Assembly: GCA_015680685.1 (NCBI GenBank)
Contig: MNCI01009490.1
Span: 1 to 31,112 of the forward strand
Reading direction: 5' to 3'
DNA from: Gnetum montanum
Taxonomy: Eukaryota; Streptophyta; Gnetopsida; Gnetales; Gnetaceae
DNA length: 31,112 nt
Position numbers and translations under genes: made by a program. Shown here one piece after another: positions 21,201 through 31,112 of this stretch; the first letter of the stretch is position 1; each line of letters begins with the position of its first letter. The notes beneath the pieces are model-generated. The model saw only the letters and a program-made list of their open reading frames with translations. It made no database searches and had not been told where the DNA came from.

Positions 21201-22054
21201 TGTGCAACAGGCATGATCCACTGACCAGCCGTGGGTTGTTGAACAGACTGCTGCGATTGAACGGTTGTTGTGATCTGTTGCCTTGCAAGGGGCTGTGACG
21301 ATAAGGTTTGCACCAGATTTTGCACCGGGCTGGTTATAGGCGTGGTATGGACTTGAACTTGGGGAATGAAATGGGGTGTGGTAAATGCAGGTATCACTGA
21401 TGGAATACTGATTACATGTGGGGAGGAAATTACTCCCATGTTATTTTGAGATGGCATTTGTACCTGCAAGATTGAGGATTACGTAGTGGCCTGCGGGACA
21501 ACAGGAATATGCATTTGGGTGGTCATGATTGGGTTGAGATGGGTAGCTTCTCTAGTTAGAGAATTAAATAGGGGATTCATGTATGTATGGGGGCTGAGGG
21601 TATGGTATGAATCTGTGTGTTCAGACTGGGCTGTGAATTCATCTTCCTCCTCCTCCTCATTCTAAGGTTCTAGAATAGACCGTGTAGTTTGATTCCTAGC
21701 CACAACCAGTTAGGACAGGAGTTCATGATAATTATCGATCAAGGGGATAATGTCATACATAGTAGGGGTGAAGTCTTGACCCTATCTGTGGATCAGCTCG
21801 TAATTTCATTTTGCCTCCATCTCGGCTCGACTAAGGACAAGCTTTACCTGGATCTTGACGCAAATAAAATTATACTCCTCAGGAGTCAAGACAGTGAGTG
21901 AAGGATCCTTGCCCTGTAATCTCAAAAAACGACGCGATGGTCCCTGAGGTCCTATTACGCCGGAAGCTGATCCAGGAATGGTGATGGGATTTCCGGATGT
22001 GGCACCCAAGTCAGTGGTGATCATAGTGGCAGTGGTTGCATATGCAGAATCCAT
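18224..22054 (-). pseudogene. gag-pro: Gag-protease polyprotein of element D (one frame, many stops, no frameshift)
   Basis: From ATG at 22054 to TGA at 18224-18226 the frame holds for 1,277 codons without an indel, broken by about 20 in-frame stops. Those checked fit CAG to TAG, CGA to TGA or TGG to TGA. N-terminus: Ser/Thr/Pro/Gln-rich (to about 20830). Gag core at about 20790-20290: LPHFTKYNGEGDPNAHL, then STLEELLTQFVTYFKYN, the Ty3/gypsy retrotransposon gag fold that builds the particle. Lys/Ala-rich basic stretch at 20266-20081. Cys/His motif CDYHxLCGHDTDYCWALKDDI at about 19850-19780. Protease with active site HVDNGTTTNVIPY (about 18790-18750) and flap-side ILGRFWL (about 18570). The frame ends about 100 codons after that, where RT would normally follow, so a copy like this depends on a helper element. 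Confidence 0.9.
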
Positions 22055-22278
22055 CTCTCATATAGGTCAACAACAACAAATGAAAGGATTTAAAAGTGGA
22101 CATCCAAGCAAAATTACGATTAGGCTTTTTACCGTGTAGGATTCCAAAGGAATCGTTACTGTGACCAATCTACAACACACAATTTCGTAAACTTCCCTAG
22201 AGGTATTATGTTTACGTTTTATGAACGCGGGTATGGATTACTTACAGGGCTACCCGTAAAATACAGATCGAAGGTTTG
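22055..22278 (-). other. Untranslated leader of element D
   Basis: The 224 nt between primer site and gag ATG have no supported coding region. Packaging signals are expected here in retroelements but cannot be recognised by eye. Confidence 0.5.
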
Positions 22279-22296
22279 GCCCTCCTTCTAGCACCA
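22279..22296 (-). other. Primer binding site of element D (resembles tRNA-Asn 3' end)
   Basis: On - it reads TGGTGCTAGAAGGAGGGC, 6 nt inside the 5' LTR. From memory, plant tRNA-Asn ends CCTCCTTCTAGCGCCA, which would pair except at one position where C-to-T decay in a CpG would explain the difference. A tRNA database check is needed. Confidence 0.6.
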
Positions 22297-22302
22297 GAAA
22301 AT

Positions 22303-23880
22303 TGTAATGATCAAAAACTTCGGTTGCTGGAAAATAACAAACGAAGATCCGTGTACACAGTCTTAACCATGGATCTATGCAGGGGCCGTGCTAGAGAAAA
22401 TGAATCTGCGGTGCCCTTAACGGTCTTGTCGATCAGACAGGGACTTACTTAACCAGTAAATTAACGAATATCGCGATAATATACGTATTATATAGATATT
22501 CCACAAAACAAATTGATTCAATGGATCGTAAAAGGAGTAGAAAACGATGTAAATAAATTGAAATAACGACAACGTCAATGCGACAAGGAGGATCAAATTT
22601 AGGAAAGATGTGCAATTCCAAGATCTATGTTTTGACTTGAAGACTAAGTATATTGTATACAAAGTTCCAATAGCAAACTCCGCTTATCCTGTGTGAAGCA
22701 TACACAAAACAACAAGAAAACTGTTCAACATGGAGTACAGGATGAAGCTCGGTCTACCTCATAAGCCAAAGATGGAATGCAAGGAAGGTCAAGCCTGGAT
22801 GTCTATCGATCAACTATTTTTAATCAATAAACCTTGCCAATCATACCAGATGATCTCTCGATCTCTGATCTGCTTCTTTTGCCTTCGATGGTCTTTACTC
22901 AAAGCTGTTAATGATTGCCAATGAAGAGAACTGTATTTTCGCCAAAAGACTGATCACTCCTGCTGCCAATGCTTAAAAAAATGTCTTTTGTCTTTGCCAA
23001 AAGGTGATCCCCCCTTTCTTTCTTCGCTAATTAGAGTATTTATAGGTTCAGTAGTACGTGGAGAAGGCACGAACCTGATGACACGTGTCTCGAACTTTCA
23101 AAATTCCATTAACTTGGCAAACTTTATGTTGAAACTAGTCATGTCACATCACGTTTTTTGGAAAGGGGGCAAAGTACGCTGTCAACCACTCCCACTGAAG
23201 CTGCCTCATGATTACGCTGCGATACGCTGATGAGCATATTATGCGTATGGATAGTAGGTGTGTCCCTGGTACTGCCTTAGTTGAATTTAGGCTATATTAT
23301 GCTCGTTTATGCTACATAGCGTGGCATAGCGTAATAGAGCATAAAAGTAGTTAACTCAAGCTATTTTACACTCATTTACACCGCAAAGCATAATAGAGTG
23401 TAAAAATAGTCAACTTTACAATAAGTTACGCTTGTTTACGCTATGTAGCATAATAAGCGTAAAGTGACTAATCTGCAAAAAAGAAGAAATCAATCTGCCG
23501 CACTTCTTTGGACTCTGACTTTGACTTCCTCAAAGCTCATTACGCTGCTCTGCGTAATGGAGCATAAACTTAGCCTTGAACAAAAGACTTAGCAGAATAT
23601 GTGACAAGTCTTAGACCTTAAACTTCCTCGAATTTGCCGAAGTAATTTACTTTCTGATTTCGGGCTACATTAAGCAGAGTTACGCCGAGCGACATTACGC
23701 TATGTTGCGTAATGTAGCATGAAGAGAGAAAACAAAGTAAGGTTGGAATTTGTAAGAAACCTAGAGACTTGATGCTGTGCGCCTCTTTGCCTTGTTCTGT
23801 CTTCTAGATTTCTGTCGCAAACTTTCGCCCGAATCATGAATCTTCACCCTAGGCCAATTCACAATTTTCACGGTGTTTCA
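22303..23880 (-). repeat. 5' LTR of element D (right copy)
   Basis: A 1,578-bp partner of 10302-11879. It starts TGTAATGAT on + and ends GTGTTTCA before CTATT. TATA box on - from 23044, G-box at 23082-23087, TTACGC/GCGTAA cluster at about 23212-23713. This copy would have driven transcription into gag. Confidence 0.95.
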
Positions 23881-23885
23881 CTATT
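23881..23885. repeat. Target-site duplication of element D, right copy (CTATT)
   Basis: Identical to 10297-10301. The sequence after it continues the interrupted third ORF of element C. Confidence 0.95.
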
Positions 23886-23982
23886 GATGTTTGACTAGCT
23901 CACCCTACTGGCCTCAACCACTTCATGGATGCTTAGCTACTCTTTACAAAGGTTCTTCTTGTGCACCTTGTTTTGGGGCCAT
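23886..23982 (-). pseudogene. Third ORF of element C, N-terminal fragment
   Basis: On - the start codon at 23982-23980 follows CCAG directly (TTCCAG|ATGG) and begins MAPKQGAQEEP, similar to MAPKKK...EGEPSQP in element B. The reading continues at 10301 on the other side of element D. Several stops follow. This fragment shows that D split one ORF and that the start context is shared by B and C. Confidence 0.7.
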
Positions 23983-26211
23983 CTGGAATCAAACAAAGAT
24001 CAAGTGTTACTAAGGTTGTATTTTTTATCATTAATCATTTTATACCTTATTCACTACCTTAGTTCATTAAGTTTTTAGTTCATATGACTGTAGAGTTAGA
24101 AAAAATTTTAAGAAAAATCTACAAAAATTGTCTATCTCCTCGTACGACCTTACACCATTGATTTCTTTTTTCCTTATGTGTGGCTTGTTATGATAATAAT
24201 GGTCCCTTGGATGAAAAAATTAAGGTTTCTGGAATTAATACAATTAATTATTTATGATAACGTCTAAAGTTTGTAACACTTTTACCCTTATAATACCTTC
24301 TAGGCAATAGCAAATTTTTTATAATTAGAACAAATTTTCCATGTGAGCATCTCCCATGACTAACTTGAACACTTTGGGTTTAGATAAGTTCAAATGGCAC
24401 AGAAATTAGAGTAGTAGAGAGCTAAATATCACAAGTGGAAAGTGGGTGTGCAGAGCTTTGAGTTGCAAGAGAAAATTTGAACAACTCCCTTAGCAACAAA
24501 TGATGAAAATGACATTTGGGTACCATGGGGGTCATATATATAGGTTTTGATCGACTTGACGTTGGGTACCCGACGTCGCATATCCAATGTCACATCCAAC
24601 CTAACGTCGAGTAGTCAATGTCGGTGTCCATGAATAGTCACCAAATGGAGTAGCTAAGCATGAAAACTAAAGCTCTATAATTGGTTGGAAGGTTTGAGGT
24701 TAGGTTCATAGTTTTGAGTAAGTGGAAAATTGGTTTGAGGCATCGGAAGTGTAAGAAGATGGAGTCATCGATTTGAAAAGCACTTAAATGAGCAAAAAAA
24801 AAGGACATTGAAATTGAGGTTGTGGATGGATCAATTACAGGATAAGGAAAAAATATAACAATTGAGCACTTTGGATATGAAGAGTGATGTCAATGTGTTA
24901 AACAAGTACAAGTCACAAAAGTTACACAAGTGGATCCTTCCTAAAGTAAGCTCTAGCCTAGGATGCCCTTGTTTAACTACAATTGAAAATGTCTATAGGC
25001 ACTAAAGGGGTTGAATGCAATGTATACCTATGCAACAAAACACACATGGTAAAACCACCAATTTGAGATAATAACTCAATGTTACACAAAATCACAAGTT
25101 ATGATCATCTAGACAATGAGATGATATGGACTATAGAAAGAATTGCAAAAACCCATAAGACTAACATAGTTGTGAGAAGTAACATCCCTTGTCATTTTGT
25201 CTAAGGGAGGAGTTGATTTATGGCACACATGTTGTTTTTTTTTCCTTTTTTTTTTTGAGTTTTCAGTAGTCGCCAACCTTCATGCATGGGTACATGTCTT
25301 TCCAGTGGGACCCGCAAAAGTTTATTCAATGCTGTTTTAGGTTGCTCTTACTCCCAATTTTCATTAGATTTACAAGGATATGGTTACAACATCAGCAACA
25401 TGATAGAACATATAGATGTGGCCAAAGAGAATCCACAAATCTTCTTGATGTCACATCCTTCACATTCTTCCTTAATTCTACACTCTTCTACCCAAACACA
25501 ATGATTATGAAGTTATTTTTAGTCCCATGGTCAAAAAGGATGTCATTATGACTAGAGAAAGAACCTCTTATTAATGGAATGGATGGATGGATGTCATGGT
25601 CTCAATGTTTGAATAATCAGTCCCTTATGACATAGAGAAAACCTCACCTCAATGGGTAACATGATCATTTTATTCACAAGCAAGATTACATAACAAAGAA
25701 AATGAAAACAACAACTAGAAAAAATTGGAAGATATAGGAAAACTTGGGTTGAGAAATAGGAAAATGACCAAAAATTGTAAAATAAAAAGATGAAAAACAC
25801 TTAAGAATCCTAAAGGTTAGAATGGGGGATGACCTCCACAACTAAACATTTGGCTATGAAAAGGATTATAAGTGGATAAATATGTTCCATGCATGTATGA
25901 AACATTGGTAATTGTTCATGCCCTAGCCACTGGATGTTTGTTAGTGGTGCGGTGCCTGGGTAAAAAAATCGTTGGTCACACACTTAATTGTTAAATGTCT
26001 GGTGGGTCAGGGTATAAGGTGTGTTAGAGTTATAGATGTCTAGCCCACCATTTCACCCTTAATAATGATATGGTATGCATGGATTTATTTGTCTCCCCAC
26101 ACTATTAGATTCATTATTTGGGTTTGGGATTAGAGTAATGATGGACAGTGACCCTTGTGTATGATCAGAGGACATTGGTTGTGACAAGGAAGGTGGTGCA
26201 CTGGATTGGCA
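23983..26211 (-). other. Non-coding spacer of element C
   Basis: This lies between the gag relic and the third ORF, where pol would be expected. I see no RT or integrase motif on either strand. A T-rich tract (on -) at about 25600-25800 and the block TAGGAAGGATCC near 24930-24945 match the spacer of element B. An internal promoter-like module is at 24534-24577. Short open frames here have no coding character. Confidence 0.6.
24534..24577 (-). promoter_or_regulatory. Internal promoter-like module of element C (palindrome plus TATA box)
   Basis: The 20-bp near-palindrome GACGTTGGGTACCCGACGTC (24558-24577) is followed on -, 21 nt after its GGGTACCC core, by TATATATA starting at 24542. The LTR of C has GGATATCC 24 nt before its own TATA. 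The third ORF starts about 560 nt downstream on -. Function inferred from layout. Confidence 0.45.
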
Positions 26212-28021
26212 TTATGCTAGCTTAGATGATGTGGTGGGTCCATGTATGGTTTGCTTCGGTTTATGACCTTTTCTCTAAAAGGGATGTTTTCTATGTTGCT
26301 GTTGAGACCAACTGGTATTAGCATGTCTCTGCACAATTGCAGCACAAGTGGCATTTCTTTGTTGGTATTGTGATGCTAAACCTTCTTGTGTCATTGACAA
26401 TGGCCTATAATGAGGTGGAGTATGAGAATATCAAGGGTAGGATGGGTGGTCAGAGGTGTTAGGTGGTCATCCTTTAGGGAATCTCATGGGTTGATGGTAC
26501 TAGGGAGAGTGGTAGTGGCAATTTGAAGTAGAGGATATAGAACTAGTTGCAGAAATAGTGTGTTGAACATAATATCCATGTGATTTCGATGGATAGGGCT
26601 AATTTGGTGGTGGCCTCCCCCACAATTGTTGTTATTGCCACTATGGTTGATGATCATGCTGAGGATGGTAATAAGTCCCCCTAGGATCATTTGTGGGACT
26701 ATCTATAATTACCTTGTGGGAGAGGAAATCTCCCAGGCATGTGTTTCTGCATAAACTTTGGATTTAAGGCACCTACCCAATACTCCTATAGATGCAATAA
26801 GATTAGGCAATGGTCCTTTAGATGGTCATATACATAGATGTCACATCCATTATGTTTGTATGTGGTTGAGTATATAGCCTCACTTTCTTTAGTCATTTTT
26901 CCTATTTGCTAAAAAGTGTTCCTAGCCATTTCTTGGTTTTGTATCCTTTGTTTATTGTGATTGCCTAGCTTATTTTCATATACCCATTTGCTAAAAAGTT
27001 GTAACGATTTCATATACCCATTTGGAAATCCTATTAAACTTTGCTTCAAGTTCATCAATAGACTTTTGTATGGCAAGGTTTGTTGTAGAATCACCTTATC
27101 AAGAGCTACCTCTTTCTCCTTTTGTTGAAGAGTTGGATCCCATTAATATTTCTTGACATTCTCCCATTTGCATATCTCTCCTTCTTCTTTTTCCACATGC
27201 TCGATTAGCTCTCAAATTTGATGGGCTTGAAGCTCATATAATTGCCCTAGGGCATACATCCCNGTGGACCATTTCTAGATTGAATTCAATCTCAATGATC
27301 AATACCACACTACAACTCTATCAATTAGTGTCATAGGAAAGAGCTTAAGCTTTTGCCATCCACTTTCAATGTTGTAGAAAGCACAAGCATCATGGAAGGC
27401 TTGTAAATGATGTTGTGGATCTGAATCATAACCTCTTGCAAATTTAGAAATGTTTTTCATGTCAAGCTTAGGTAGTTTGCAATGCCTGTGAGATATCTTA
27501 ATGACCTCTATGATATGCATTAGGATATTAGTGGCCAACAAGGGTTCATCATCATCAAATATGTTGTGAGGGAAATTTCTATCTCTATTCATTTGATCAT
27601 GATGATGTTGTCTATGTTCATGGTGACATCTTTGACTTTTCCTATGGGTTTGATTTCAGTTTTTAGTTTGACCCTTTAGTGAAGCCTTATCTTCATACCT
27701 ACATTCATCTTCGTCAAAACCAAATGTTGAAGGGGAAAATGAGGATGAGGAATTAAAAGGTTTTCCATGGTTGCTATGGTGTTCTCTAGGGTCCATTGAT
27801 TTATTATTTCTAGGTTTTGAGGAGGTCTTAGACCTTGAGGCCTCCCTTCATTCAGGACTTACATCATCTCCTCCAAGATTGTCTATCTTAGGTGAATGTA
27901 ATCTTTGAGTGTTGTCAGGGTGGTCATGATCATAAGAAATCCTTGCATAAGGTTGGTCACTCTAATTTTCTTCATCATATATCTCATTATTTCTCCAATG
28001 TGTGTTTGCTATACAAGGCAT
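26212..28021 (-). pseudogene. gag: Gag relic of element C
   Basis: The frame starts at 28021 (MPCIANTHW), 131 nt after the primer site, and stays in one frame to 27299 with few stops. The N-terminal part is Asp/Ser/His-rich. The gag core appears as NISKFARGYDSDPQHHLQAF, then AFYNIES and KLKLFPMTLIDRVVVWY (about 27460-27300), the Ty3/gypsy gag signature. After a frame slip near 27295 the gag continues with ELIEHVEKEEGEI and KVILQQTLPYKS (to about 26909). From about 26700 to 26212 the best frame is Pro/Gln/His-rich with many TAG stops at Gln codons. No clear CCHC knuckle or protease follows. One N lies near 27263. Confidence 0.8.
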
Positions 28022-28152
28022 TGTCACTTTCGTGTGAGAGAGACATTGTTATTGGTTTATGACATGTGTAAGCTAATAGTTTTTGAAAGATATATTGTTA
28101 ATACCTTTACATCAATCATGTATAATATAACTAATCTAGATAACTAGCACCA

Positions 28153-28170
28153 TCCCTGGAAATGGCACCA
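28153..28170 (-). other. Primer binding site of element C (decayed tRNA-Asp type)
   Basis: On - it reads TGGTGCCATTTCCAGGGA, one base inside the 5' LTR. The usual tRNA-Asp primer site is TGGCGCCGTTGCCGGGGA; 14 of 18 bases match and three of the four changes are transitions. tRNA-Asp priming is typical of the Athila/Calypso group. Confidence 0.7.
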
Positions 28171-28171
28171 A

Positions 28172-29037
28172 TGATGAGTGATGAGGTACCCCCCATGTCC
28201 AACCACATGAATCACAAGCTTTTATGCACAATCCAGTTAAATTCTATGGATGGAACTAATTGTGGCATCTCGAGCATTAGGCTTTGATCATAGTTTTTTG
28301 TCTTCCCACTTGGACTATGGGTAGCTTTATCATGTATGGTTTACTCTAAAGTGAGGCATATGACACTGTCAAATTCTATGCTACTCTTAATGATGATAAA
28401 GAGATAAATTAACTAAGCTAATGAACAATGGAAAATAAAATCTAAACTAGCCTACATGTGATGATTATCTGCTCTTAATTGTCTATATACATCTTGGACT
28501 TCATGAGACTACTTCTAGGATTGCCAAGTGTATGCCATTTGGTTTACCAAATAATACACTACTAGATTACCAAGTACTTACACTTAAACACCCGTGATTA
28601 AGGTGTACACATTCTACTTAATGACAAGAATAATAAATAAAAATAAATGGAAATGTTAACTAAAGGAAATAGTAAATACTTAACAATCAAAAGCAATAAT
28701 GATCTAAGTGGATGTTGCAGTGATAGGAATAATCTCGATCTTTATTTCTAGTCATGTAATGTGTCCAAGTACGTTACACTTGAACAAAGGTGTCGTATGA
28801 TTACAAATATCACACTACCATCATGCAATGGAAATAATAGGACTCTAAGAAAGACTATCAAAAATCAAAAACAAAAACTATCTTCCCTACATCCTATCTC
28901 AACTATGCACCTAAGTGCTATATTTATAGGCTAACCTATAGGAGACAACATTGGATATCCATCGCATCCTGGCTTTGACATTGGGGCTCCAACATTGGGT
29001 ATCTGATGTTGGGGCCTAACAAATTAATGACTCATCA
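28172..29037 (-). repeat. 5' LTR of element C (right copy)
   Basis: An 866-bp partner of 7229-8096. Ends TGATGAGT...ACTCATCA. On - it holds a palindrome at 28991-29010, GGATATCC at 28953-28960, TATAAATA starting at 28928 (24 nt after the core) and an AATAAA near 28742. It starts with TGATGAGTCAT, which contains the bZIP-type site TGAGTCA and is shared with element B. Confidence 0.9.
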
Positions 29038-29969
29038 CTCTTCTTTTCAGAGTAAAGCTTAGGGCTAGCAGCATTAGAGTAAGAATGTGTCTTAACTATC
29101 TTAAGGGAATAATGTCTTATATGTATGTTAGTGCTCTTAAGTATGTTGTGTATGTTACATTAGTTTAGTTTCTTATATGATTATAAAGCATCCTCTTGAC
29201 ACATCTAACCTTAGACTAATGTTGGACATGTGAGTTATGTATTTATGTTGTGCTCACAAGTTCTTGAGGTTGTTGAAGCATAGTTTATCGTAAGTCTACT
29301 TTGGAATATTTGACTACTTTGAAAGTCTTAGATGATGCCAAGAGGTGATTTCCTAGAGTAGTGCCATTATAATTAAGCATATGAAAACTATTTCTACATC
29401 ATTTGGTTCTTGTAGACATTTTTTTAAAATCAAAATTCTTAATCATAAAGGAGAATTGGTATTACAAGCAAGTGGGAAGACTTATATTTGACCAATTATA
29501 AATTATAATCTTCCTAATTCTTTTATATTTTTTCATTATGAAAGATATTTATTTAATATTTATTTTTTTCTTCTTAAGAAAAGAGATGTTAAGCAAAAGA
29601 AAGAAAAAGGGAAAGTTAAGGAAAGAAAAAAATAATCTAAAGTTAAAATATGAAAAAATCAAGTTAATGTAAATGATATGAATGATCAAATGTTAATAAA
29701 GAAACCAAAGTAGATAAAAACTTCAATGAATTTCTTTACTTGTACTAAAAGAAGTATTGATTAGTTTGGACAAATAACTTGTAAGACAAATTTTTCTTTA
29801 TTTGACAATAATATTTTCAACTTAAATATTAAAACTTATTTTAACAAGTGGATTATAGATAATGAAAAAGATTCTCAATAAAAGATCAATCATGATGAAC
29901 AATATGTGCCATCATTTTCTATTGGATCTTCCTTTTTTTGTTATAAGTTCATGCATGGATGTTAAAAGT
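29038..29969. other. AT-rich flank without recognisable gene
   Basis: This is DNA to the right of element C. A Lys-rich purine stretch (29578-29640) has no sustained open frame. I see no motif I can name. Confidence 0.5.
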
Positions 29970-30080
29970 GAAACTCTAAGTTCTACATAAGACTCTTGAT
30001 TTAGAGGATCAAAGGTATGGGTTCAATTCTACTGGATAATATTGAGTTCTAAAGTTCTAATTTGCCTATATGTCTTCAAA
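29970..30080 (+). repeat. tRNA-derived SINE, copy 1 (decayed)
   Basis: GTTCAATTC at 30021-30029 fits the Pol III B box GWTCRANNC. The surrounding sequence aligns with the second copy at 30995-31112, including CTCTTGATTT before the B box and TCTACTGGATAAT and CTATATGTCTT after it. The A box is eroded here. Confidence 0.55.
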
Positions 30081-30994
30081 GTAAATGCCTCTAAAAAGTA
30101 AACTACTTTCATTATTAATAGTATTTGATTCATCGAGGTTTACCTATTGGTATTCACCAATCTCATTTAGGTGTTCATAACCCTTATTGTCCTCTTTACA
30201 ACATGGAAGACTCATTCATCTATTATTTTTTTTACTTATTCATCTATTACAAGGATTTTTTTTTTCCTAACATAGAATGAGCTTACTAGTTGAATTGCTA
30301 GTTGTATGGACAACTAAAGATTGATCTTGCAATCTCACATTAGAGATACCTTTAAAAAAAGTGCATAACCAACCCAACCATGGGCATGTTTGTAACAAGG
30401 AATTTTACTTCACACTTGGAGTTTTTTTCATCTTCTTATTCTTTATGCTATTTAAAAATTTTGATATAATGTGGTTTATCATAGACATCTCTTGCTAATG
30501 TTCTTTCTTTGTTTGGTCAATGTGTAGCCTTGAATGTATCCCTTTTTAGTTAGTTAATTATTATTATTACTCCTATTATTATTTTACAAGAAGAGTATAG
30601 TAGGAAGTAAAAACTTGAGAGGGCACTTCTAAAAGAAAGTAAGGCTTGATTCTTTTCCCACCCATAGAAGAGGTTTTCTCAAGACTAATTATAAAGATAA
30701 AAACTTAGAAAGACATCCTGAAAACAATTGGATCTTGCCTTTTCTATTGTGATAAAGTTTTGCCTTTATTTGATGATCTACAGTTGTACAATGAATTTTC
30801 TTACGTTATAATTGATTTTATTTTCGAGATCCAACACTCTCTTTAAAAAAAAACTATTTAACTACTAGTGATAGATGGCTCAAGTAGTTAGGTCATTGGG
30901 GAATTTTTGAACCCTAAACATTTTTTTAATAATATTTATCTTCAATTATAACTTTATAACTCAATATTGGTTACCAAAATTGAATCCATGACAA
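30081..30994. other. AT-rich flank; possible third tRNA-like fragment
   Basis: No gene is recognised. At 30877-30950 TGGCTCAAGTAGTTAGGTCATTGGGG...TTTGAACCC looks like a weak A box and B box pair, but it does not align well with the other two SINE copies. Confidence 0.35.
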
Positions 30995-31112
30995 TGAAGT
31001 ATTAGCCTAGTGGTAAGATTTTTGATTTGAAAGCTCTAAGTCATGAGTTCAATTCTAGTGGACAATTCTAAGTTATAAATTTCTATTTGGACTATATATC
31101 TTGGGGTATACC
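30995..31112 (+). repeat. tRNA-derived SINE, copy 2 (runs off the window)
   Basis: A box TAGCCTAGTGG (31003-31013) fits TRGYNNARNGG at every position and B box GTTCAATTC (31047-31055) fits GWTCRANNC, 33 nt apart. This is the Pol III promoter of a tRNA-related SINE similar in head to plant Au-type SINEs. The body continues past the window end. Confidence 0.65.

Larger units (their letters stand above)
10302..23880 (-). mobile_element. Element D: 13.6-kb non-autonomous Ty3/gypsy element with an antisense intron-containing gene
   Basis: Both 1,578-bp LTRs, TG...CA ends, a perfect CTATT duplication, a primer site and a polypurine tract are visible, so the full extent is known. Sense (-) content: leader, then one gag-protease frame (22054 to 18224). 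There is no RT, RNase H or integrase. Antisense (+) content: an 8-exon gene (13669-17731) with a tandem array upstream. The protease form (DNG, ILGRxW) and the gag C-terminal Cys/His motif resemble the Tat/Ogre lineage, where antisense ORFs between pol and the 3' LTR are known. The LTRs differ at about 28 of 380 compared positions (about 7%), mostly transitions. It is inserted in the third ORF of C. Confidence 0.95.
7229..29037 (-). mobile_element. Element C: Athila-like LTR retrotransposon without pol, interrupted by element D
   Basis: Direct repeats 7229-8096 and 28172-29037 are its LTRs. In element sense (-) the order is 5' LTR, tRNA-Asp-like primer site, gag relic, long spacer, third ORF, polypurine tract, 3' LTR. 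Without the nested D (13,584 bp including one duplicated target copy) C is about 8.2 kb. I find no RT, RNase H or integrase, so this copy was non-autonomous or lost them. The two LTRs differ at roughly 40 of 300 positions compared by eye, about 13%. No 5-bp target duplication is visible (ATTTT on the left, CTCTT on the right); it may have decayed or been lost by recombination. Confidence 0.85.

Noticed and set aside
24534-24577. Solo LTR nested in the C spacer
   Set aside because: Only the palindrome and TATA module is shared with LTRs; no TG...CA ends, poly(A) region or duplication were found.
25594-25800. Phe/Leu-rich membrane peptide on the minus strand
   Set aside because: It is a T-rich spacer tract, matched by a T-rich tract in element B.
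7224-29042. Target duplication for element C
   Set aside because: ATTTT on the left and CTCTT on the right do not match, so none is claimed.

Overview
This window is nuclear DNA from a land plant with a large, repeat-rich genome. A gymnosperm would fit, but the sequence does not prove it. Evidence: AT-rich sequence, plant-type Ty3/gypsy proteins, LTRs of about 0.87 to 1.6 kb, nested insertions, plant-style short GT-AG introns and tRNA-derived SINEs. There are no prokaryotic features, no CRISPR array and no rRNA or tRNA gene. I see no intact host gene; nearly every coding trace belongs to a decayed LTR retrotransposon. Single N bases near 2571 and 27263 mark a draft assembly.

Layout. (1) Element B, + strand, enters from the left edge: RT/RNase H/integrase relic (1-1738), a non-coding spacer with a promoter-like module (1739-3495), a large third ORF rich in coiled coil (3496-5977), a polypurine tract and a 3' LTR (6225 to about 7220). 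(2) Element C, - strand, 7229-29037, is a relative of B pointing the other way. It has two LTRs of about 867 bp, a tRNA-Asp-like primer site, a gag relic, the same kind of spacer and the same third ORF, but no pol. (3) Element D, - strand, 10302-23880, sits inside the third ORF of C. It is 13,579 bp, with two 1,578-bp LTRs, TG...CA ends, a perfect CTATT target duplication, a primer site and a polypurine tract. (4) The right flank (29038-31112) is AT-rich and contains at least two copies of one tRNA-derived SINE.

Element D is the most interesting object. Its sense strand (-) carries only a gag-protease frame of 1,277 codons, with no reverse transcriptase. Its opposite strand (+) carries a separate gene at 13669-17731 that can be resolved into 8 exons and 7 GT-AG introns, with all but one junction in frame. 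Its N-terminal part resembles an FCP1/NIF (HAD-type) phosphatase fold that has lost catalytic residues. A 15-copy degenerate tandem array (13064-13546) lies directly upstream. Being antisense would protect the introns from removal when the element's genomic RNA is spliced.

In B and C, each LTR promoter has a palindrome 24-25 nt upstream of the TATA box. Each internal spacer has a second module of the same kind at 21 nt, using the element's own palindrome core (GAGGCCTC in B; GGGTACCC or GGATATCC in C). The third ORF of both starts directly after a CAG splice acceptor. Together these suggest dedicated transcription and splicing of the third ORF. By eye, LTR divergence is about 13% for C and 7% for D, which agrees with the nesting order.
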